64,000 nt of DNA from Xestospongia muta (lineage: Eukaryota; Porifera; Demospongiae; Haplosclerida; Petrosiidae), in contig OY848920.1 in assembly GCA_963693285.1 (NCBI GenBank), positions 8,778,954 through 8,842,953 on the forward strand, read 5' to 3'. The notes below the pieces were generated by a model. That model saw only the letters and a list, made by a program, of their open reading frames with translations. It did not search any database and had not been told where the DNA came from. Positions within the stretch are counted from its first letter, which is position 1. Each line of letters begins with the position of its first letter. A program made the translations under genes and the position numbers. Positions 1 through 11,300 of the stretch are shown one piece after another.

Positions 1-282
1 CCCCTTTGGTTTGATTGTTTTTTCGTCACAAAGGGTCCCCCCTTTGGTTTGGCTGTCATTTTCGTCACAAAGGGTCCCCCCTTTGGTTTGGCTGTCATTT
101 TCGTCACAAAGGGTCCCCCCTTTGGTTTGGCTGTTGTTTTCGTCACAAAGGGTCCCCCCTTTGGTTTGGCTGTTGTTTTCGTTACAAAGGGTCCCCCCTT
201 TGGTTTGGCTGTCATTTTCGTCACAAAGGGTCCCCCCCCTTTGGTTTGGCTGTCATTTTCGTTTGGTTTGGCACAACATGTG
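1..282. repeat. 39-bp minisatellite, about 6.5 copies
   Basis: The phrase cgtcacaaagggtccccc recurs at 24, 63, 102, 141, 180 and 219, an exact 39-bp period, with a slightly longer last unit. Because 39 is 13 codons and the unit lacks stops, all three forward frames stay open and give repetitive peptides; these are by-products of the repeat, not genes. Each unit contains a short AAAGGG/CCCTTT inverted repeat. It may lie in a 3' intron of the minus-strand TFIIIC gene. Confidence 0.95.
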
Positions 283-1136
283 TGTTATCCCAATTAAGTC
301 ACAAATATATACAAACAATTATTGTTTTTATTTCTTATAATATAAACTGCCAAAAAAATTTACTCTACTGATCATACAAGTTGTTATTCTTGTTAACCAG
401 GTTTACAATATTGTGTGTGTATTTAGTATACCTTGAAATATAGTAGCCTTATAAAATGGAAGAAGTAATCATCTCCAAGTAGAAGACAAGTTGATGAAGC
501 TAATAGCAACAAAGCCTAGAGAAAGAAATAAAAGACAAATAATTTTTAGTGAATGTCTAATAAAAATATGAGATGTTAAAATTTTATATACTATTTCCTA
601 GGTAGTTTCTGGATGTAACAAGTATTAGGATTACATCATCTCACTCTTCACTATTCTCTTGACCCTAAGTATTCCTACTCTAAATATAGTAACATGTTAT
701 TGCATGTTACTATTTATAGTAACGGCGTAGTAAAACTCTAAATATAGTAACAAATATTGCACGTTACTATTTATAGTAACTGCATGGTAACATCCTGAAG
801 GACCAATTTCTTAGCCATTTTGTAATTTAATCGATTAAGTGGGCGGAGCTACGTGTGCATGTAAAATGGTTACATACAGGTATGTATAATATTTACATCT
901 ACAATGTACATTACCTCTCATTACATTATTAAGTGGGTGGAGCTATCTAATTACCTCTCTGTGTGTCTCTAGTTTTTTTGATACATCAGCACAAAGTATT
1001 AAATGAAAGAGAAGTTGATATTCATGATGTTTATAAAGAGCTTTACATGTCTATTATTAAAAAATATATTGTATGTTATAAATTATTATAAATTATTACA
1101 ATTATGCATTAAATGGATCTGCACTATAAAACTTAC
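283..1136. other. Non-coding stretch with two 58-bp hairpin-forming repeats
   Basis: No convincing exon was found on either strand. At 678-735 and 736-793 a 58-bp unit is repeated. Within each copy aaatatagtaaca is followed a few bases later by its near reverse complement tgttactattta, so each can fold into a hairpin. At 838-850 and 930-945 the sequence aagtggg(c/t)ggagcta occurs twice. By homology the last third of TFIIIC subunit 3 should lie further left, so this may be a long intron. Confidence 0.5.
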
Positions 1137-4100
1137 CATCATAAAGATTGTCCACCATTCATCGTTATTGACTAGGTTCTCCTGTTCTCTCATCATTTTC
1201 TCTTCATCGACCGATGGAGCCCAAGAACTTCCTCCATCAGTCTTCTTTAACTTAGCTCTGACAATCTTTTGACTATAACACATCATATCTAATATGATAA
1301 AATAACAAGTAGAGTATACATTGACTCAAGTTAGATAACTATTATACACACAGTGCTATGATATTAAACACCAAGTACAGTATACATTGACTCAAGTTGG
1401 ATAACTATTATACACACAGTGCTATGATATTAAACACCAAGTACAGTATACATATAGTGCTATGATATTAAACACAGATTCTCTTTAAATAAATTAATTT
1501 TGAATTGCCTGGAGATAATTTATTACTGATGGACAATAGTCTTCTTCGTACCTAACAATCTAGTATAATTTTATTACTACTTTTACTAATAGGGTCACTT
1601 TGTGAGCAAGACTAGATTAGGACCACAACTGTAGAAAAGATCGTAGGCTCATTGTGTATAGTTGTTAATATTTATTGAATTTGAAATGATGAAGATATCC
1701 TAAATTCTCAATATCATTTAGGACACCCATTGTATCCTATACAAATGTACATAGTTTAATGTATCATTCAATTATAAAGGAACATTACAAATATTGAAGT
1801 AGTTCTATTGTATAACTACTCTGTAACAGATAATCAAGTCCTGATCATGTAAAATGGATGTAATAAAATTATCTTAATAACTTGTTTGTTTATTTCATAC
1901 CTCGTAAGTCAGTACGGTCATAATACTGACGAAAAAAGAAGGTTAACATTTCCACGCCCACTTCAACATACTCTTTCTCCCTCCCTTCTCCCACTAATAG
2001 CATAAACTTGGTCAACAAAAGTCGTATGTCCTGAGACTATATTGAAACGAATATACATGTACATGTATTAAATATACTACATCTTTTTGTGAAGAGCAAT
2101 TATTATATTGTAGATGTAAATTCTATATACATGTACATTGTAAATACCAAATTTGGTAAATATCAATACACATGATAACTATGTATATATAGATATCCAC
2201 AAGTGTGCATTAGAAATTTAAGTGATATGGTTTTAAATTTTATCCTACAAATGCCGTGGATTGGAAATATAGGATTCTGCCTATACTATTCAGCATTTGT
2301 TAGTGTCAAACATTTACTATCATGAAGAGAACCCTGCACTTCAGGCTACTTACAAGTGAAGGAGAAGGTGTCATAAGAGTAGATGTCTGAGTTGCTGAAG
2401 TGGACGCTTTCGTACGAGCACCTGGACGAGATTTTTTAGCACTTCCTGTTTTAGGTTTTGGAGGTATAGAAGGTTCCTCAGTAATAGCCTCTGTGTTATA
2501 TAGATTGTCCTCTAAAAATTAAAAGATAGGCAAGATTATAATTGTAACTATAGATAGGTCACTATAGTAATAACTGGTGTTCAATAGTCTAGAGCTTACT
2601 ATCAGTAACCTAGGTCACCATGGTAACTACTGATGTTCACTAGTCCAGAACTTATTAATGGTGGCTATTCTAGGTCACTGTGGTAAGTACTGATGTTCAC
2701 TAGTCTAGAGTTTAATATCAGTAACCTAGGTCACCGTGGTAACTACAGATATTCACTAGTCTAGAACTTACTAATGGTGGCTATTCTAGGTCACTGTGGT
2801 AAGTACTGATGTTCACTAGTCTAGAGTTTAATATCAGTAACCTAGGTCACTGTGGTAACTACCGATGTTCACTAGTCTAGAGCTTACATTGGTAACCTAG
2901 GCAACTGTGATAATACATTATATAGTTACCAGCATCGAGAAGAGCCAATGCATCTTCAGTCATTCCTAGTTGACTATACAAAGAAGCTAATGTCATTCTT
3001 GTCTCAGTGTGATGAGGTGCTAACATGAGAACTTTAGCATATGATAATGCAGCTGGCTCTAATTCATGAAGTATGTGAAGACACTCGGCATGTTTTAACC
3101 AGACACCTGCTTGATTGAATTCTTTGGTATCTGTGAGAGCAGTTAGAAGTGGAAGCGCTTTAGAATGGTCAGCTAGAAAGTATAAAAAACATAACAAAAA
3201 ATGTCATCCATAAATTAATAATATATGTAAAGTTTATGTAAATAAATTAATGTATATACATGTACATTATTACAATGACTTATCTCTTAGTGATCTTTTA
3301 GTGCCTTAGAAGTGTCTTATAACTTACAATTTTCCATGAAAGCTTCAGCTACATCCAACAGGAGGTCACCATAAGTCCCAGGACTCGCCAATAATGGAGA
3401 GAGAATGTTCTATGAAAGAGTTAGAGGGAGACACACATATTAATAAATTAAGCATTTTCAATCAGTATTGTGGAATATATTAGTAAGAAAACAATCTTCA
3501 TATGGTGAGCTAAAATTGGCAAATCATTAAATAACTCTGAAGAAAAACACAATGATTAAGGATAGGGCAAAATGTTTTAGGTATATTGCACAATTTAAAT
3601 AAATCTTTGCCAATAATGTTCTAATTGTTCACTATTTAATATTAAGTATTAATGTAGTAATTTTTTACTTCAGGTAAAGAGTAGCGAAGATGTATCATAC
3701 ACACTGCTAGCTTTGCCCTCAAGTCTACAGGCAATGACTCTGGTAGATCGGTGATCATAGCTACCTCCTCTCTCTCCATCTCTTTATTACCAGTCAAACC
3801 AGTTTGACCAGTAAACCTTCCAATGGCTTCACCTAATTCATCAGTAGTTCCCATTGATAATGACAGAACTGCTGATAAGGAGAGAGGCTCTTCTAAAGAC
3901 ATGGAACCTTCTCGTTGAGTTTGAGGCATAGACTGAGGCTGTCTCACTACACAGATATCATAAAACTCTGTAAGTAACTAGAAAAAGCCATAATAAAAAC
4001 AAAGTTTAACAAAACAAGTAAACAACAGTGTTAACAAGAAAACATGACATTCTATACATTATTGCTACATAAAAACAAGGTATTTGACAATCGCTATGGC

Positions 4101-6648
4101 AATAATCATTACAGCTTAACTATTAATGAAATTCATAGTTGCCACATGTCATTTATTGTTATTATCATCATAATAATTATTGTAGTACTGAGAGTGAACA
4201 CTGACAACCATGCACAATTCTGACTATCGGTGGTGTTATTGGCTTATAATACTACTGGGAAAATTTTTTATTAGTAATTTCTCCCTTAACAATTTCCCTC
4301 ATTTTAACAATGACATATTTTATTAGTACAAGCTTATAATATAGTAATAATGTTCTGTTGTACTTACTTCAAAAGCTTCTTTAAACAGTCGAGACGACAA
4401 TAATAGTTCAGTATATATATTAACAGCTTCATCATCAAAAAAAGTAGGATGTTTCTCATTAGCAAGTTGCAAAGCCTCTAAAGCATGTACATCATCATTT
4501 TGTTGATGATAAATCTAGTAAGAAAACAAAATATATTATAGCTACGTATATAAATACATGATAACTACATGTCCATGTATAGAAATAGATGTATAACTAC
4601 ATGTATATGTATAAATACATGTATAACTACATGTACATGTATAAATACATGTATAACTACATGTCTACGTATGTAAATACATGTATAACTACATGTCCAT
4701 GTATAGAAATAGATGTATAACTACATGTACATGTATAAATACATGTATAACTACATGTCTACGTATGTAAATACATGTATAACTACATGTACATGTATAA
4801 ATACATGTATAACTACACATCCATGTGTACAAATACATGTATAACTACATGTCCATGTATAGAAATACATGTATAACTACATGTACATGTATATAAATAC
4901 ATGTATAACTACATGTCCTTGTATATAAATACATCTCCTAGCATACAAGTACATGTATAACTACATGTACTTGAACATTCAAATTCCTTACTCGGGCTAA
5001 TTCCTTGGAAACTTCAACATAATCAGAACCAGATTCTGATGGTAGATGCTAACAAAAGAAACAATCAAAACATATACCTATACATGTACATGTACATGTA
5101 TATCAATTAATAGGAAATATGACTTCTTTTGTGGTCATTAAGACCTACCTCTCTTAATGTGATGTAACATTGAATGGCATTCTTCCATTCTTGTAGCTCC
5201 TGACAAATACTGGCTCTACGCCACAAAAGAGTAATGTTTTCTTTGTCCAAACGATAAGCCTAAAGAAGACAATTAAGTAAATATAACAAAGATGTAACGA
5301 AACAAAAAAATGTTGATACAACGTAGTCAGATTGATATTTTCTAGCTAACCCTTCTAAAAGATTGTGCTGCTATTGGAAGCTGATTTAATTCCACAGCGA
5401 GTTCACCTACTTTTAACCACAAATCTAAATCAGACCGTTTGAGATTAGCAGAGATTAAAAGAATCTAGAATCAACAATGAAAATTAAAGAACACAATATT
5501 CTATGACATTGCTGTCAGAGATCAGTCATATATATGTACAAACACTATGATATTGTATTATGTACATACTATACTATTAATAATGTAATATACTAATATT
5601 ATGCTAATAATATACTAATAATATACTAATAATATACTAATAATGTCACCTGCAGGAGCTTGTCTTTTTGACCTAAGTCTTCATAGATAGTGGCCAATGT
5701 CAAAAAAGGCTCCACTACATGTGGGGCTATACAATGAATAAATGGATGGATGAATGAATGAATGAATGGATGGATGGAGAGACAGTTACATACTAAACAA
5801 ATTACATGTATATATTTATGTGTACCTTGACGAATGACTTCCATACATAGTTCAGTAGCAGCTGCAGTGTCCCCTCGTGCTAAGGAGAGGTTAGCTGATC
5901 CCATCACAGCATGCAAATGATGAGGTAGAGTACTACGACGCCTAGGTACCTAAAATGATGCCACAAGTACTAGTATATTAAACTAACAATTACTGTTAGT
6001 ATGTTAGTAACGATATATTCTATATAGCAATAAGCCAATCAATAACATGTTATTTCAATAGATATTTTATGCCTTCTTGAAGTCAGATATTAGAATTAAT
6101 GCTACCTCCTTCTCTTGCACAAATGTCTAGTGCCTTTAAGGCTATATATGTGACCATAAATATGAAAATGGTACAGGTGCAAACGAATTTCGAACAAATA
6201 CTTGTGAAGAAACGGTTGCTACGCATCCATCTTGAGGAGGAAATCAATGTAATTTGGTAATCATAACGATCAATCATTGAGCTTGTCATGTAATGAATTT
6301 TAATAACTTCCTGTTCAAGATGGCTGCATAGCAACAATTTATTTGTAAGGGTTTGTTCAAAATCCGTTTGCACACTAGATACCATTTTGATATTAATGGT
6401 CACATATAGTCCCGTGGTCTTAAACAGATAAACGTTAGTTACTATTCTATCTACCAAATAATATCAGCCATGCTATTTACAGTAAATGTACATACTCTTA
6501 TTCCTTCTGACTTGAGACGTCGTCGCTGGCGTTCTTGATCGATGTCTAGTTCAGCAAAGAACTGATCAACTTGTTCTTCAACGTCATCTTCATCTCCTTC
6601 ACTCTCCTCACCCTCTCCTTCTCCTTCTAGTTCCTCTAATGATGACAC
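1137..6648 (-). CDS. GTF3C3: General transcription factor IIIC subunit 3 (TFIIIC102/TFC4-like TPR protein), 3' partial
   Basis: TFIIIC binds the internal promoters of tRNA and related genes and recruits TFIIIB/Pol III; subunit 3 is its TPR scaffold. Coding exons (minus, 5' to 3'): 6647-6496, 5949-5826, 5726-5650, 5464-5351, 5259-5149, 5048-4992, 4514-4368, 3977-3669, 3409-3328, 3172-2930, 2511-2354, 2036-1901, 1255-1137. Phases agree and about 610 residues are visible. The acceptor of the last exon is uncertain. Order and motifs match the family: acidic N-terminus, LARGDTAAATELCMEVIRQ, VEPFLTLATIYEDLGQ, GDLLLDVAEAF, ALPLLTAL, VWLKHAECL, APHHTETRMTLASLYSQLG and DEWW. Roughly 300 C-terminal residues are missing at the left edge. 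The exon at 2511-2354 encodes a basic Lys/Ser/Thr/Pro linker. The start codon appears split by an intron: exon 1 ends in A and the next begins TG. Confidence 0.93.
1305..1465. repeat. 67-bp tandem repeat, about 2.4 copies
   Basis: The segment starting gtatacattgactcaagtt and ending tattaaacaccaagta is repeated with a 67-bp period; the third copy is truncated internally. It lies in a GTF3C3 intron. Confidence 0.85.
2550..2900. repeat. 116-bp higher-order intronic minisatellite
   Basis: The landmark taggtcac occurs at 2611, 2671, 2727, 2787 and 2843. Spacing alternates 60 and 56 bp, giving a 116-bp dimeric unit. The array sits in the GTF3C3 intron between exons 2511-2354 and 3172-2930. Confidence 0.85.
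4540..4970. repeat. Intronic minisatellite of tacatgta palindromes
   Basis: Repeated units of roughly 30 bp built from ataactacatgt, catgtata and aatacatgt fill the GTF3C3 intron between exons 5048-4992 and 4514-4368. The palindrome tacatgta recurs in most units. Confidence 0.85.
6136..6423. mobile_element. Foldback MITE in GTF3C3 intron, TTAA ends
   Basis: The left end, from 6140, reads ggctatatatgtgaccat; the reverse complement of the right end, near 6412, reads gactatatgtgaccatta. The match continues through aaaatggta and gtgcaaacg, giving terminal inverted repeats of about 45 bp. Inner segments also pair (gttgctacgcatccatcttg against caagatggctgcatagcaac). TTAA lies at both ends (6136-6139 and 6420-6423), as for piggyBac-type target duplications. 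The 124-codon minus-strand open frame across it is a by-product. Confidence 0.8.
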
Positions 6649-6779
6649 TATATTAAAAGAGCCACACCCATTAATTATAATCCTTTAGAAATTGTTTATA
6701 TTTCTAAATTGTTCTAGTAAAATTTCATATCCATAAAAAATTAAATTGGCATATGACTTTGAGTAATTTTATACATACT

Positions 6780-6870
6780 TCTAACGAGAACTTGGACTCT
6801 TCTCAAACGACCACGTGGGTGTTAGTATATGGTTAAAAATTTGGACAGTCTGTTAGGCTCCGCCCATGCA
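6780..6870 (-). promoter_or_regulatory. Probable GTF3C3 promoter and 5' UTR exon with E-box and GC-type box
   Basis: On the minus strand a 5' UTR exon probably ends just before gtatgt (near 6778). Upstream lie an E-box CACGTG at 6812-6817 and the box ggctccgcccat at 6856-6867. The same pair in the same order recurs at 33803-33864. GPCR gene A starts about 0.9 kb away in the opposite direction, so the interval may be a divergent promoter. Confidence 0.45.
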
Positions 6871-7700
6871 GACTGCAATGTAGAGTGTGTAGTCTGGTTG
6901 CAGCATAGATATTAGGCCTATATTGGGTTGTAAATTTCTTTTTTTAAAATATGATAAAGTTAACTCCATGAAACGCTGATACTTTGCATAAACCATTATT
7001 AGCCTCAGAACTTAATCCTTGTTTCACTGTTATTATGAGGTAGGAATGATGCATGTGATATACATGAGAGATCTTTCTAAAAATATACATATTTTATTGT
7101 TTATTGTAGGACTTGTCACAGTTGTCAGACAGAGGTTCATAACTAACCAGTGTTGACTTGTTGTACAGGATGTTTGTGACACAAGTAATGATTCCAGGGG
7201 ACTAGCATTACTCACTATGATGTAGTAATGTTTATATTTCTCATAGCAAATTTACAATACTTAACTGATGACAAAATTGTATTGTTAACTGGTTTTTGGT
7301 GAAATGTAGCGTCTAGAGTGCACTGATGTAATAGAAATCATACATTCCAATGAAAAATTAAGATGTTTAGGTTCCAATGATTTGGGGTCTGGGGTATAGT
7401 ATAGTAATAATTACTCATTGAAGTATGTGACCATTGTTGGTATTGAATACTATATGGAGAAATGTTTAATGTTTAAAAATAGTTATATTCATAGATACTA
7501 CAATGTAAATGTATATTTAAAATAATAGTTTAACAATAATAAATTATTATGAAAAATGAGCAGGACTTTTCCGTGGGACTAAAGAAGCTGACTTGTTTAT
7601 ACATTCAATACATCTTTGTATAATGTAAACTTATATTCCAAAGCAGTTTGTTTAAACATACAAAGTGCAGTTTAATAAACTCTACACTAATCATGCATTC
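6871..7700. other. Intergenic region between GTF3C3 and GPCR A
   Basis: No coding exon was identified. From about 7130 onward the sequence is duplicated at about 14205-14780 upstream of gene B, beginning near aaccagtgt and gacttgttgtacagg. The left border of the tandem GPCR duplication is therefore here. Confidence 0.6.
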
Positions 7701-7704
7701 TTAC

Positions 7705-7779
7705 TGCATATATATATATACAGTTTGCAACTTTTTTTCTGACATCTCAAGAATAAAGCAGATATTCAGAGAACCGAAA
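7705..7779 (+). promoter_or_regulatory. TATA-like core promoter and 5' UTR exon of GPCR A
   Basis: An alternating tgcatatatatatata tract at 7705-7720 precedes a short leader ending at 7779 before gtaagt. The coding exon begins with its ATG directly after a tag acceptor at 7853. Gene B has the same arrangement. Confidence 0.45.
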
Positions 7780-7853
7780 GTAAGTGGTACAAAATGTTGA
7801 CATATAGAATCTTTTAAATTTTAAACATGCATCCGTGTCTTTGCTTTTTGTAG

Positions 7854-8323
7854 ATGCAAAAGCATGAAGTGGCTCTGTTTGTTATATTTCTTTTAGTATT
7901 GACACATCCACTTATAGATGGTACATATATATATTGTAATAATACTACTTTTGTTTATCTATATATAGCAATGCTCTAGAATACTAAGTATAAGTTAATA
8001 ACTACATGTATCTATGTATCAAGCTGGGTCTTGCCTCATGTCTGATCTATTATTAGTACTACATTAGATTATCACAATAACTAAAGTAATATTACATATT
8101 GTATTATTTGTGTCTTTTCCTGTAGCAATTCCAGGTATTATATCTCCTACTCAAGTAACAGTCTCCAATGAAATGACTAATAAGATTGAGTTAACGGTAT
8201 ATATTCAACAGCAATATCATAAAATTCTATTTTATATATATATATAGCTTGGTAGTAACAACGAGGTGGTAAATGTTACTGTCACTAGCTTTTCAAGTAA
8301 GTAGTTCACGATCTCTGTTGTCT

Positions 8324-8381
<58 letters not shown>

Positions 8382-11300
8382 ACTATATTGAGTATCTGTT
8401 GTATTTTCCTTCAGTTGCTCAAGAAACTGATCCATATCTCTCCAATGCCCTTCTTCCATTTTTAAGTCTCAATGGAACTGAATTTATTGTCAATGTAAGT
8501 GCTCCGGCTACAGGGCCTGGAGGAGTTCATATCATGGTAAGATATCCTTATTATATTCTACAGTATATGCAGCTGCTATATATGTATATTTGTGTATTTA
8601 TCCTTATTATATTCTACAGTATATGCAGCTGCTATATATGTATATTTATGTATTTATCCTTATTATATTCTACAGTATATGCAGCTGCTATATATGTATA
8701 TTTATGTATTTATCCTTATTATATTCTACAGTATATGTGACTGCTATATATGTATATTTGTGTATTTATCCTTATTATATTTTACAGTATATGTGACTGC
8801 TATATATGTATATTTGTGTATTTATCCTTATTATATTTTACAGTATATGCAGCTGCTATATATGTATATTTGTGTATTTATCCTTATTATATTTTACAGT
8901 ATATGTGACTGCTATATATGTATATTTATGTATTTTTAGTTTACTCTTTATGATGGAGTTGATAATAAATATAGTATTGGTGCTATTTTATTTATTATCA
9001 CTGAACCCAATCAACCACCTGTTCTTGAGTCAAGTTACTTTTTCAATGTGTCTGAGGGTGCAACTAATGGTACTAGCCTTGGCTTTATCAAAAATACTGA
9101 TGAACGTAAGTGAAAAATAAGTACAACTAAATTCCTATTAAGACATTATGCTATAGAAGACTTATATGATACTTCATACTAGCTATAATTGCATTACATT
9201 TTAATAAAACAATACATTGAAATTGTTTATTAATTCTTATTGTTGTCATAGCTACTATTGTCTCTTTATTTTCAAAACAGAGTCAAACACAGTGACATTC
9301 AAGTCCTCAATCCCAACCATATTTAACTTCAAACCTAACTCCAGCGAACTTGTTGTGGTTAACACCGATGCTCTTGACAGAGAAACTAAACCAACTTACA
9401 CATTTACTGTTAATGTCACTGACAGTGAAGGTCTCTGGACTACAGCCACTGTGATAGTAACATTAAGTGATATTAATGATATTGTACCAGTGATCACTAA
9501 TCCATTGTAAGTGATAAGTGACATCAGAAAAGAATTATCTTATACAGTAGTTCATGTCCTAGTGAAATTGTTTTTTGCTATATATAAAAATTAGATTGAA
9601 TAATAATGCATTGTTTTATTCTGTCCTGTTGCAATTACATGTAGATTACATGTATTTGCATGTATATTTGGTAATTCTAAGGCACAATAAGATAAAGAAA
9701 CTATATATATGACCTCAAAGGAAACTTAAATCTATAAATATACACTTTTTTAATCTCTTTTATAATCTACAGAGGTGATCTAATGCGCATAATAATTCAA
9801 TCAACACCTGTTAATTACAGTCTTGTCAATCTCACAGCTGTGGATGCTGATGAGGGTATTAACCAAGAAGTCTCCTTTTCCCTTGAAGATCCCTTTCTCC
9901 CTTTCCAAATCAGTGGTCAAGAGTTAACAGTTAGTGGTACATTAGAAGCAAAGACTTATAAGGTAGTTGTCGTGGTTACAGATCATGGTACTCCAGCTTT
10001 ACAAGTCGAACCCAACAATGAATACTTTCCAGAATTCCAGTTAACACCTTATGAATTTGAATTCCTTGAAAACAGCAATGGTTCTGTTTTCACATTCAAT
10101 ATCACTGATGGTGATACTGGAGGGCTGGGGACACCAGGTACTGCTAACATCACTTTACTTCCATCAACGTATTCTTTATCTTTTGAGCTAAGTATGGAAC
10201 ATACATCGTGGGGTACTGTGGGTAAATTGACAGTCCTCTCATCATTTGATCGTGAAACACTTACCACTTTAAACCTCACTGTACAAGCCTATGATACAGG
10301 ATATGTAGAATTTCGTAAGACCTCTGAAACAACTATCATTGTTGTTATTGGTGATGTCAACGACAATTTTCCACATTTCACTAATGACACTTACATTGCT
10401 AATGTAGCCGAAAATGCTACCAATGGTCACCTGTTCTTTCAAGTTGCAGCAAATGATCAAGATACCGATTTAGACTCTTCTTTAACATTCTCTCTCTTAA
10501 ACCACAAAGACACATTTGCTATCAATCCCAGTACTGGATGGATTTATGTGATAGGTACTCTAAATCGAGCCTCCTTCCCAAACTATACTCTTGAGTTACA
10601 AGTCAATGATACAGCTGATCACACAGACACTGCTAATGTTTATGTGACAGTCACTGAAGTCAAAGAGAATAACATTGATCTTTTGCCATCAAGTATAGTA
10701 GTTACCACAGGTAAACTATCTTCACCGACTACTACAGGTAAATATTTTGGTAATAAATCATCATCATAATTATGCTTAAAATTGTTTCAATATCCTTACC
10801 ATTACAGCTTTTCTAATTTTTATTGCTAATTTAATTCAGTGAAATTATATCCTTATTAGCATTAATTACATCTCCTGTGCCATCGTTACTGAATACTATT
10901 GATACTACTTCTTCCACATATATTTTGTTGTCGTCTGATTTGTTGGAGCCATTGTCTTCAGGAGCTAGTAAAACAGAGGTCATGTCATCTTCTTCAAGTC
11001 TGCACTCATCTATGTTAGCTACATATACATCAACCACAGATACCTCAATAATACAAGTAGCATCTTCTTCCACCTTTACCACGTCTTCTCAAGGTAATAT
11101 AATCTGTGTATTTAATGAAGATACATTTTACTTTTCCATGCAGTTATTAAAAGTACCAGTACTGTTATGACAACATCAGCATCTCCCACTCCATCTTCAA
11201 AAGGTAGCCAGTATCTTAAATTAATAAAGTGTAATTACACATCACAACCCATCTGTAATTAATAATTCAATAATTCAATAATAATAATTAATTACAGCTA

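Noticed and set aside
1..282. CRISPR-like array
   Set aside because: The repeats are directly head to tail with no unique spacers.
6083..6457. 124-codon minus-strand open frame
   Set aside because: It spans a foldback MITE in an intron of GTF3C3 and has no domain.
8590..9120. Hydrophobic Tyr/Ile/Cys-rich open frames
   Set aside because: Products of the 56-bp minisatellite read in several frames; the unit lies in an intron.
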